The notes beneath the pieces are model-generated. The model was not told the origin of the DNA and did no database searches. It saw only the letters and a program-made list of their open reading frames with translations. Below are positions 1-5,054 of a stretch of 10,290 nucleotides of DNA, in pieces. Source of the DNA: Nitrospirota bacterium (GTDB lineage: Bacteria > Nitrospirota > Nitrospiria > Nitrospirales > Nitrospiraceae). The stretch covers positions 1-10,290 of the forward strand of contig JAHWYE010000036.1 of the NCBI GenBank assembly GCA_020028195.1, in the 5' to 3' direction. The translations under genes and the position numbers were made by a program. Within the stretch, counting starts at the first letter, position 1; each line of letters opens with the position of its first letter.

Positions 1-257
1 AGGTTATGGGCCCGCACCATCGGGGTGAATCCCGCGTGAGGCCCGATGGTTACCCCACCCTCGATCGGCAGTAGGTCAATGTATCGCCACATGCTGTGAG
101 GACCTTCCTCAATCTTCTTCCGCGAGATGGTTTTCTTGATTTCGTTGTAGTTGTATTTGACCTCCAGCGGGCCGAAACACATCTCGCAGACATGGATCGC
201 CTTGGTCGGGTATTCCTTCCCGCATTCCCGGCACACAAGCGCTTTCATCTTGACCAT
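1..257 (-). CDS. thrC: Threonine synthase, N-terminal part (runs off left edge)
   Basis: Only the first 85 residues are in the window; the gene continues beyond position 1. Threonine synthase is a PLP enzyme that converts O-phosphohomoserine to threonine and phosphate in the cytoplasm. The visible part starts with a four-cysteine zinc-ribbon-like segment (C9, C12, C24, C27; CRECGKEYP then CEMCFGPLEV). It continues into a stretch with SMWRY (55-59) and a GPHAGFTPM segment (72-80) that matches the entry to the PLP fold in long bacterial ThrC. The ATG at 257 is chosen because a GGAG lies 9 bases upstream; a second ATG at 248 is possible. The gene starts 51 bases after the MoeB stop, on the same strand, so it is probably co-transcribed with the sulfur-carrier cluster. 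The PLP lysine lies outside the window, so the call rests on N-terminal resemblance only. Confidence 0.8.
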   Translation of the reverse strand, partial: MVKMKALVCRECGKEYPTKAIHVCEMCFGPLEVKYNYNEIKKTISRKKIEEGPHSMWRYIDLLPIEGGVTIGPHAGFTPMVRAHN

Positions 258-308
258 GGCATCACACTCCAGAACGGCTGAGGTTCAGGTCGAGGTCTCC
301 TCCTTAGA

Positions 309-1130
309 CTAAGCCTCAACCTTAGCCTGCTTCAATTCACAGGACTCCGGTTCATGATCAAACAGCTCTGTGATCGTCGGATGCTCCCCGCAAAGGGGGC
401 AGTTGGGGTTTCGCCTGGTCTTAATCTCTCGAAACGATGTGCGACGGGCATCAAAATCCAGCATCCGGTCGGTCAAAGGTCGGCCGATCCCCAAGACCAA
501 CTTCAGTGCCTCGGTCGCTTGGATTGTTCCGATGATCCCGGCCAGCACACCGATTACTCCGGCTTCCTGACAACTGGCGACAAGGCCAGGCGGGGGAGGG
601 TTCTTGAACACGCACCGGTAGCAGGCGGATTTCTTGGGGATAACCGTGAAAACGCGGCCATCAAAGCGAAGAATCCCACCGTGCACCAACGGCTTCTCGG
701 CGAAGACGCAGGCGTCGTTAATCAGGAATTTGGCGGGGAAGTTATCCACGCCGTCAATCACCACGTCGTAGCCGCGGATCAATTCCAGGGCATTCTTCGC
801 GATGAGCCGATCTTCATACGTGACCACATTGACATCTGGATTGAGCGCCTGGATCTTCTCTTTTCCTGAGACCACCTTGGGCCGGCCCAGGTCCGGTGTG
901 TGGTGGAGGATCTGGCGCTGAAGGTTCGAGAGGTCAGCAACATCGCTGTCGATCAGCCCGATCGTGCCGACGCCGGCAGCCGCCAGGTACAGAGCTGCAG
1001 GCGAGCCCAGGCCGCCGGCTCCGACGATCAGCATGCGGGACTTGGCGATCTTCTTCTGTCCTTTGCCGCCGACTTCGGGAAGCAGGATGTGCCGGCTATA
1101 GCGGGTGATCTGTTCGTCGGTGAATTCCAT
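309..1130 (-). CDS. moeB: MoeB/ThiF-family E1-like adenylyltransferase
   Basis: This 273-residue cytoplasmic enzyme would adenylate the C-terminal glycine of a ubiquitin-like sulfur carrier, preparing it for thiocarboxylate formation. Visible motifs match the family in order and almost in E. coli MoeB numbering: YSRHILLPE (11-19, with R14), nucleotide loop GAGGLGSP (37-44), DSDVADLSNLQRQ (61-73), catalytic Asp in DGVDN (D130), zinc pairs C170/C173 and C244/C247, and a conserved Cys (C187) in ASCQEAGVIG. Length is full for MoeB, and there is no C-terminal rhodanese domain of the MoeZ/MOCS3 kind. It lies 112 bases downstream of the cysteine synthase, and that gap is filled by a palindromic repeat. 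The ATG at 1130 has no convincing Shine-Dalgarno. Its natural partner is the ThiS/MoaD-like carrier two genes upstream. Whether it serves molybdopterin, thiamine or sulfur amino-acid synthesis cannot be told from this protein alone; the neighbours favour the last. Confidence 0.93.
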   Translation of the reverse strand: MEFTDEQITRYSRHILLPEVGGKGQKKIAKSRMLIVGAGGLGSPAALYLAAAGVGTIGLIDSDVADLSNLQRQILHHTPDLGRPKVVSGKEKIQALNPDVNVVTYEDRLIAKNALELIRGYDVVIDGVDNFPAKFLINDACVFAEKPLVHGGILRFDGRVFTVIPKKSACYRCVFKNPPPPGLVASCQEAGVIGVLAGIIGTIQATEALKLVLGIGRPLTDRMLDFDARRTSFREIKTRRNPNCPLCGEHPTITELFDHEPESCELKQAKVEA

Positions 1131-1139
1131 GCTTTAAAG

Positions 1140-1235
1140 ACGTTATTCGTTACTCGTGAATCGTTAAACGTGAACCGCTAAGCGAGGTCATGATTCGCAC
1201 CTAATACTTTTTCACTTAACGAATAACGTTTAACG
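1140..1235. repeat. Palindromic intergenic repeat, copy 1
   Basis: The 112-base gap between the cysteine synthase and moeB consists largely of short inverted and repeated units. ACGTTATTCGTTA at 1140-1152 is the exact reverse complement of TAACGAATAACGT at 1217-1229. CGTTAAACGT at 1162-1171 is the exact reverse complement of 1226-1235. The 12-mer CGTGAATCGTTA (1155-1166) recurs in opposite orientation at 7924-7935 in the second copy. The composition (GTTAAACG, CGTGAAYCG units) differs from the flanking genes. It could fold into a hairpin in the transcript between cysK and moeB. I infer a dispersed non-coding repeat family. Confidence 0.7.
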
Positions 1236-1242
1236 TGATCTC

Positions 1243-2172
1243 TTAGATATTAAAGTACTTTTCGATACTGATATAGCGCTCGCCCGTGTCCGGAAGCACC
1301 GTCACCACATGCTGGCCAGATCCGAGTTGCTGGGCCACTTTCTGCGCCGCGAACACGTTGGCGCCGGCCGAAATGCCGACGAGCAGCCCCTCCTTCTTGG
1401 CAAGCAGCTTGGCGGTCTGGTAGGCTTCGTCGTCCGTGACCGTGATCACACGATCCAGAATCGAGCGATTTAAGACCTTCGGAATAAAGCCGGCACCGAT
1501 TCCCTGGATTTTGTGTGGGCCTGGGTCTCCCCCGGACAAAACAGGGGAGCCGGCCGGTTCAACCGCAATCACCTGGACTCGCGAATTCCGCTCTTTGAAC
1601 ACTTCTCCGCAGCCGGTAATAGTGCCTCCGGTTCCGACCGCAGCCACAAAGGCGTCAATCTTACCGTTCAACGCGTCCCAGATCTCCACCGCGGTCGTGC
1701 GCCGGTGTATCGCCGGATTCGCCGGGTTGGAGAACTGGTCTGGCATAAAGTACGACGGATTTTGCCCTACGATGCTCTCAGCTTCCTTGATCGAACCTTT
1801 CATCCCCTCCCAAGCGGCGGTCAAGACTAACTGCGCGCCGTAGGAGGACAAGAGACTGGCCCGTTCCATGCTCATGCTTTCCGGCATGACCAGGATCAAC
1901 TTGTACCCACGGACCGCGCAGATCAGCGCCAGGCCGATGCCGGTGTTGCCGCTGGTCGGCTCTACGATGGTAGAACCGGGCTTCAGCCGCCCCTGGCGTT
2001 CCGCCTCGTTGATCATGTTCAAGCAGATGCGATCCTTGACGCTACCTCCGGGGTTGAATGATTCGACTTTGGCATAAATCGTGGCTGCTCCCTCTGGGGA
2101 GAGCCGGTTTAAACGGACCAGCGGAGTCCCACCAATGAGTTCGGTGATCTCCTTGTGCGCCTGCACCGTCAC
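1243..2172 (-). CDS. cysK: Cysteine synthase (O-acetylserine sulfhydrylase type, PLP)
   Basis: This 309-residue fold-type II PLP enzyme joins sulfide, or sulfide from a thiocarboxylated carrier, to an activated serine to make cysteine. The PLP lysine is K46 in PGGSVKDR. The substrate/asparagine loop is PTSGNTG (72-78), the phosphate-binding loop GTGGT (180-184), and the pyridine-nitrogen serine lies in GISAG (266-270). The stretch KIQGIGAGFIP (221-231) is the classic CysK signature and does not look like the arginine-bearing loop of O-phosphoserine-using CysM from Mycobacterium. The start is GTG at 2172, overlapping the carrier's TGA stop (GTGA, 4 bases), with a G-rich GGGGGTGGA Shine-Dalgarno inside the carrier's last codons; translation is therefore probably coupled. 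The true sulfur donor (free sulfide or carrier thiocarboxylate) is an inference from context. Confidence 0.93.
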   Translation of the reverse strand: MTVQAHKEITELIGGTPLVRLNRLSPEGAATIYAKVESFNPGGSVKDRICLNMINEAERQGRLKPGSTIVEPTSGNTGIGLALICAVRGYKLILVMPESMSMERASLLSSYGAQLVLTAAWEGMKGSIKEAESIVGQNPSYFMPDQFSNPANPAIHRRTTAVEIWDALNGKIDAFVAAVGTGGTITGCGEVFKERNSRVQVIAVEPAGSPVLSGGDPGPHKIQGIGAGFIPKVLNRSILDRVITVTDDEAYQTAKLLAKKEGLLVGISAGANVFAAQKVAQQLGSGQHVVTVLPDTGERYISIEKYFNI

Positions 2173-2369
2173 TGTCCACCCCCCATGTAGAAGAGGAACT
2201 CCACCTGATCGCCTTCCTTAACGGAGGTCGTGGCCAGGTAATCGTGCTCCAGCATCGTGTTGTTCAATTCAACGGCTACCATGTGGGGATCAATGTTCTT
2301 GGCCTTGAGCAGGTCCAGGACAGTGGCTCCCTGGACTTCCTCTGCCTTTCCGTTGATTTTAACCTGCAT
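2169..2369 (-). CDS. ThiS/MoaD-family ubiquitin-like sulfur carrier
   Basis: This small beta-grasp protein (66 residues from ATG 2369) would carry sulfur as a C-terminal thiocarboxylate. It opens with MQVKINGKAEEV and has the family's VLDLLKAKNI helix (17-26), the VAVELNN strand (31-37) and the closing segment VKEGDQVEFLF (50-60). It ends YMGGGQ, so one glutamine follows the diglycine that normally is the free C-terminus. Known carriers with extra residues (QbsE of Pseudomonas, HcyS of Wolinella) are trimmed by a JAMM-type protease. The ATG at 2369 is preferred over an upstream in-frame TTG at 2381 because GGGAG lies 5 bases before the ATG. It is the first gene of the leftward cluster, directly coupled to cysteine synthase and followed by its likely E1. 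Thiamine or molybdopterin synthesis remain possible roles, but no gene of those pathways is nearby. Confidence 0.85.
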   Translation of the reverse strand: MQVKINGKAEEVQGATVLDLLKAKNIDPHMVAVELNNTMLEHDYLATTSVKEGDQVEFLFYMGGGQ

Positions 2370-2409
2370 GAAAGCTCCCAACTTGGCCTACAGACAGGGG
2401 AATTTCCAC

Positions 2410-2439
2410 ACGCTAACAAACAAAGTGTGGGGTTGTCAA
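2410..2439 (-). promoter_or_regulatory. Possible sigma-70 promoter for the carrier-cysK-moeB-thrC cluster
   Basis: On the minus strand a perfect -35 hexamer TTGACA (2439 to 2434) is followed after 18 bases by TAGCGT (2415 to 2410), a poor -10 with three of six consensus bases. A start near 2403 would leave a leader of about 35 bases before the ATG at 2369. The -35 is convincing and the -10 is not, so an activator or a different sigma factor may be involved. Confidence 0.3.
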
Positions 2440-2463
2440 GGAGAGGGAATCTCGGGTAGTGGG

Positions 2464-2565
2464 TCAATTTGCTCCGCTATAGAATCTAAATGGAAAGATC
2501 ATCCACAAAATCCCAGCGATCAATATACGGATGCGTATGATTATCGGTGCCTTCTTAGACATCAT
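2464..2565 (-). CDS. Speculative 33-residue hydrophobic small protein
   Basis: A short minus-strand frame opens with two ATGs (2565 and 2562) and ends at TGA 2466-2464. It reads MMSKKAPII, then a mostly hydrophobic stretch (about 8-28) interrupted by two arginines (R11, R13), and ends FRFYSGAN. A basic N-terminus before an apolar helix fits a single-pass small membrane protein. Against it: several ATA codons and a lower GC content than the neighbouring genes, and no strong ribosome-binding site (only GGA directly before the ATG). It lies upstream of and in the same direction as the sulfur-carrier gene. I do not recognise it, and it may be a chance frame. Confidence 0.22.
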   Translation of the reverse strand: MMSKKAPIIIRIRILIAGILWMIFPFRFYSGAN

Positions 2566-2707
2566 GATCCAGAAGTCCTGCGTTCTCCTTAGTGCTCCAC
2601 ACGTGATCAGCGAGTCCCGCCTCCATCGCTGGCGTGATGCGTAGTGTACGACGAACCCGGATAAAGATGTCGTGGCAAAGAGGAGAGCAATTCGGCCTGG
2701 TCGCCCC

Positions 2708-2735
2708 TTGACTTTCCGTTCCCTTGCCCTACAGT
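2708..2735 (+). promoter_or_regulatory. Probable sigma-70-like promoter for the rightward operon
   Basis: TTGACT (2708-2713, five of six consensus bases) and TACAGT (2730-2735, four of six) are 16 bases apart. Transcription would start near 2742, giving a leader of about 24 bases that contains GGAG (2754-2757) and leads to ATG 2766. The fit of promoter, ribosome-binding site and start supports this over the upstream TTG 2724 and ATG 2736 starts, which would fall inside the promoter. Confidence 0.45.
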
Positions 2736-2765
2736 ATGGCCACTTTTCAGAGCGGAGCTCTCTGT

Positions 2766-3143
2766 ATGTGGAAGCAAAATTTCATGTTTCGGGCGCAGGA
2801 ATCGAAACCCCTGGAGCAGTCCGAGAACGAGCTTTTTCACGACACCGAGCCAGCGCTCGATAGTGCCGGGATGCATTTCGAGAAGTTTATCTCTGTGTGG
2901 GTCCAGGGCGAAGGTGATGATGGGGCTCCCACTGCCTATACCAATGTCTATGTACGGACAGCCACCCTGGACTTCAAGAAGCGCGCAGGCTTTCTTCAGC
3001 CGCTCCAAGGACGATCCCACCAGATCAAGCAACTGCTGACCCCTGGCCAGAAGGCGTTCCTCAAGAACTGGCTGAACAAAACTTCTCCTCAAGCCTGGAA
3101 CGCCGCAGAGGACCACTTCCGAGAGCTCTTCGAAGTGGAGTGA
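2766..3143 (+). CDS. Uncharacterised acidic/amphipathic 125-residue protein
   Basis: I do not recognise a family. The frame has good codon-position bias (about three quarters of the first 40 codons end in G or C), clearly better than the longer antisense frame, so I take it as real. It has no signal peptide or membrane segment. The N-terminal third is charged and probably flexible (QESKPLEQSENELFHD). The middle, HFEKFISVWVQG followed by TAYTNVYVRTATLDF (about 38-70), looks like beta strands. The last third (TPGQKAFLKNWLN, WNAAEDHFRELFEV) looks helical and amphipathic. ATG 2766 has GGAG 8 bases upstream and a promoter at the right distance. ATG 2736 and TTG 2724 are in frame but lack a Shine-Dalgarno. 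It is followed after 86 bases by the FAD oxidoreductase on the same strand, separated by two hairpins, so it may be the first gene of that operon. Confidence 0.6.
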   Translation: MWKQNFMFRAQESKPLEQSENELFHDTEPALDSAGMHFEKFISVWVQGEGDDGAPTAYTNVYVRTATLDFKKRAGFLQPLQGRSHQIKQLLTPGQKAFLKNWLNKTSPQAWNAAEDHFRELFEVE

Positions 3144-3182
3144 TTGCAGGGAAACCGGTGGTAGTACTGAGGTTGAGGTAGA

Positions 3183-3218
3183 GCTCCTGACAGGAGCCCT
3201 CCCACAGGCCTGTGGAGG
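3183..3218 (+). promoter_or_regulatory. Tandem hairpins, second one covering the Shine-Dalgarno of the next gene
   Basis: GCTCCTG-A-CAGGAGC (3183-3197) is a perfect 7-bp inverted repeat with a single central base; as RNA it would open to a shorter stem and small loop. Immediately after, CCTCC (3198-3202) can pair with GGAGG (3214-3218) and ACA (3204-3206) with TGT (3211-3213), with one bulged C and a GGCC loop. The core CCACAGGCCTGTGG (3202-3215) is also a perfect 14-bp DNA palindrome. GGAGG is the only good ribosome-binding site for the FAD oxidoreductase, so folding would hide it. There is no T-run after the stems, so a classical terminator is unlikely. Alternatively the palindrome is a protein-binding operator. 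Confidence 0.5.
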
Positions 3219-3229
3219 AATGGGAAACC

Positions 3230-4471
3230 GTGAAGCGGTACGTGATTGTCGGAGGTGGGCCGGCCGGAGTCAGTGCCGCCACAGCCATCAGAGCCAAGGA
3301 CGCGGGAGGAGAGATTCTCATTTTCGACCGGGATCAGGACCTTCCTTACTACCGCACAGAACTGGATACCTACATCGGGGGCTCCACGTCCGACGCACAG
3401 ATGCCCCTGCACCCGGAGACCTATTACCAAGACCAGCGCATCATCGTCCGGCTGCGTACCGTCGTCACGAAGCTGCAACCAACCGAGCGGTGGGTCGAAC
3501 TAGAAGGCGCCGAGCGTGTCCCATACGACGTGCTGCTTCTGGCGCCTGGCTCCTTTCCTCTGACGGTCAACTGGCCTGGGGCCCAGGTATCCGGGGTGAC
3601 CACAATGCGGACGTGGGAAGACGCCAGAGGGCTGATCCACCGGCTGACAGGGACGGATCGGTCGGTCGTGGTTGTAGGCGGTGGAGTCCTTGGGCTAATT
3701 CTGGCCGAAGGCATCCGGCAACGAGGCAGACCGGTTGTCCTACTGGAGCGGGAACCTCGCCTCTGGGCACCGGTCTTGGACGAGACTGCATCTGAGCTCA
3801 TCCAGCAGGCTCTTGCTCAAGCAGGCATTGAGGTTTCCCTAGGAGAAGAGGTCATTGAAATCCACGGAGCGAACGGAGGGGTTGCAGGGGTGCGAACTTC
3901 CAAAGGCCGACATATTGACACCGAGTTGGTGGTGGTTGCCATCGGTGTGCAGCCCGACATCGGGTTTCTGCAGGGAAGCGGCATCAGGACTGACCGAGGC
4001 ATTCTCATTGATCACGAATTTCGTACCAATGTTCGGGAGGTCTTCGCGGCCGGGGATGCAGCACAGGGTTACGATCCGGTGTCGGGCCTCTTTCGCGTTG
4101 CGACGAACTGGAACAATGCCATAGAGCAGGGCAAGTTGGCCGGCGCCTTCATGGCCGGTGGTGGGGATGAGTACAGGGGAGTCATTCTCTCGAACTCAGA
4201 ATCATTTTGCGGATTGCGGGTTACTGTGCTAGGCCTGACGCAACTGTCTTCTCCTGGCACCGTCGTTCTGAGTGGCCGCGATCAGGCAAAAGGCATTTAC
4301 CGGAAACTGGTCCTGCGCCAAGACAAGCTGGTCGGCGCCATTCTGGTGGGCAACACGTCGGGAGAGGGCATAATGAGAAGATTGATTGTCGAAGGAAAGC
4401 CTACGGGCACCACCGAGGTCAAGTCAAAGTTTCTGACCGGGTTGGTGATTGAAGAGACTCTATGCTCATGA
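3230..4471 (+). CDS. FAD-dependent NAD(P)H oxidoreductase (rubredoxin reductase / NirB N-terminal type)
   Basis: This 413-residue soluble flavoprotein has two Rossmann domains. The first is for FAD with VIVGGGPAGVSAA (GxGxxG at 8-13). The second is for NAD(P)H with VVVVGGGVLGLILAE (GxGxxG at 150-155). The FAD-ribityl motif VFAAGD is at 271-276. There is no CxxC redox pair, so it is not thioredoxin-reductase-like. The layout matches class I pyridine nucleotide oxidoreductases that hand electrons to rubredoxin, ferredoxin or a nitrite reductase core; the electron acceptor is unknown. The N-terminal YRTELDTYIGG and the end of the protein (after 315) belong to the family's C-terminal domain. I prefer GTG 3230 (GGAGG 11 bases upstream, protein starting MKRYVIVGGG) to GTG 3212, which lies inside a palindrome and lacks a Shine-Dalgarno. 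Its stop overlaps the start of the PLD-like gene. Confidence 0.85.
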   Translation: MKRYVIVGGGPAGVSAATAIRAKDAGGEILIFDRDQDLPYYRTELDTYIGGSTSDAQMPLHPETYYQDQRIIVRLRTVVTKLQPTERWVELEGAERVPYDVLLLAPGSFPLTVNWPGAQVSGVTTMRTWEDARGLIHRLTGTDRSVVVVGGGVLGLILAEGIRQRGRPVVLLEREPRLWAPVLDETASELIQQALAQAGIEVSLGEEVIEIHGANGGVAGVRTSKGRHIDTELVVVAIGVQPDIGFLQGSGIRTDRGILIDHEFRTNVREVFAAGDAAQGYDPVSGLFRVATNWNNAIEQGKLAGAFMAGGGDEYRGVILSNSESFCGLRVTVLGLTQLSSPGTVVLSGRDQAKGIYRKLVLRQDKLVGAILVGNTSGEGIMRRLIVEGKPTGTTEVKSKFLTGLVIEETLCS

Positions 4472-5040
4472 CGGTCGGTGCTCACACTGGATCAGGGATG
4501 AGACTCAGCGTCCTGTGCCTGTTGGCAGTTTCAGCAGGGGTCTGCTTGAGCTGGTCGGCCACTGGCCCTCCCCTTCACGCCGCGACCATTGAGATCTATT
4601 ACGCTCCGGAGGATCTACCCGGAGACAAATTGGTCGCCATCTATGAACGAGCCAGGCGATACATCTATGTCTCGGTCTATGGCATCACCTATCCACCTAT
4701 CGTGAAGGCCCTGGTCTCTGCGAAGAAACGAGGGGTGGATGTTCGGGTGATCACGGACCGAGAGAAACTGAATGATCCCAAACAGGTAGCTGCCCTTGAG
4801 ACCCTGCGTCTGGCCGGCATTCCGATCCGGGTGAACCAACATGACGGCCTGATGCATCTGAAACAGGTGGTGGTGGATGACGAGGTCAACACGTCCGGTT
4901 CAATGAACCAGACGACAAGCGGTCACCGCTACAACGACGAGCGGTTGGACGTGATTACCGATCCGATCACCAGTGCGAAGGCGCGGGACAAGTTCCTGAC
5001 GATGTGGAAGGATCCGGTTCGTTACGCAGCCTGGCGATAA
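4462..5040 (+). CDS. Exported phospholipase-D-like protein with a single HKD motif
   Basis: This 192-residue protein belongs to the PLD superfamily, whose members cleave phosphodiester bonds in lipids or nucleic acids. One complete HKD motif is visible: H132-L-K134 then D139, followed by GSMN (146-149). A protein with one motif must dimerise to form an active site, as the Nuc-type endonucleases do. An N-terminal apolar stretch (about 15-32) and a probable cleavage near LHA|A (40) indicate export. The ATG at 4462 overlaps the oxidoreductase's end by 10 bases and has GAAGAG 5 bases upstream. ATG 4468 (an ATGA overlap) and ATG 4498 are alternatives, the last giving a more normal signal-peptide start (MRLSVLCLL). 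The mature part resembles the C-terminal half of longer PLD proteins and keeps the YVSVYGITYPPIVKAL segment typical of the fold. Substrate unknown; a nuclease seems as likely as a lipase. Confidence 0.82.
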   Translation: MLMTVGAHTGSGMRLSVLCLLAVSAGVCLSWSATGPPLHAATIEIYYAPEDLPGDKLVAIYERARRYIYVSVYGITYPPIVKALVSAKKRGVDVRVITDREKLNDPKQVAALETLRLAGIPIRVNQHDGLMHLKQVVVDDEVNTSGSMNQTTSGHRYNDERLDVITDPITSAKARDKFLTMWKDPVRYAAWR

Positions 5041-5054
5041 CCAGCAAAGGGTGA

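Larger units (their letters stand above)
2370..2765. other. Divergent intergenic region
   Basis: This is nearly 400 bases between the leftward carrier gene and the rightward orphan gene. It holds the two probable promoters listed separately and one speculative 33-codon reading frame. A CCACAC/GTGTGG inverted repeat (2406-2411 and 2425-2430) lies between the putative -35 and -10 of the carrier promoter and could be an operator or chance. The middle part (about 2566-2700) shows no motif I recognise. Confidence 0.6.

Noticed and set aside
354..869. Plus-strand frame of 171 residues opposite moeB
   Set aside because: Antisense of a gene with full MoeB motifs; no recognisable domain.
2406..2430. 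CCACAC/GTGTGG inverted repeat as a terminator
   Set aside because: No T-run on either side and no gene end adjacent; at most an operator within the putative promoter.
2525..2538. ATACG/CGTAT inverted repeat
   Set aside because: Only five base pairs and no link to a promoter element; expected by chance.
2607..3116. Long minus-strand frame (169 residues) opposite the orphan gene
   Set aside because: It starts with GTG, its third codon positions are less GC-rich than the plus-strand frame, and it would run opposite to a promoter and ribosome-binding site that fit the plus-strand gene.
3220..3795. Plus-strand frame of 191 residues inside the FAD oxidoreductase
   Set aside because: Arg/Gly/Pro/His-rich composition typical of a shifted frame; the overlapping frame has clear FAD and NAD(P) motifs.
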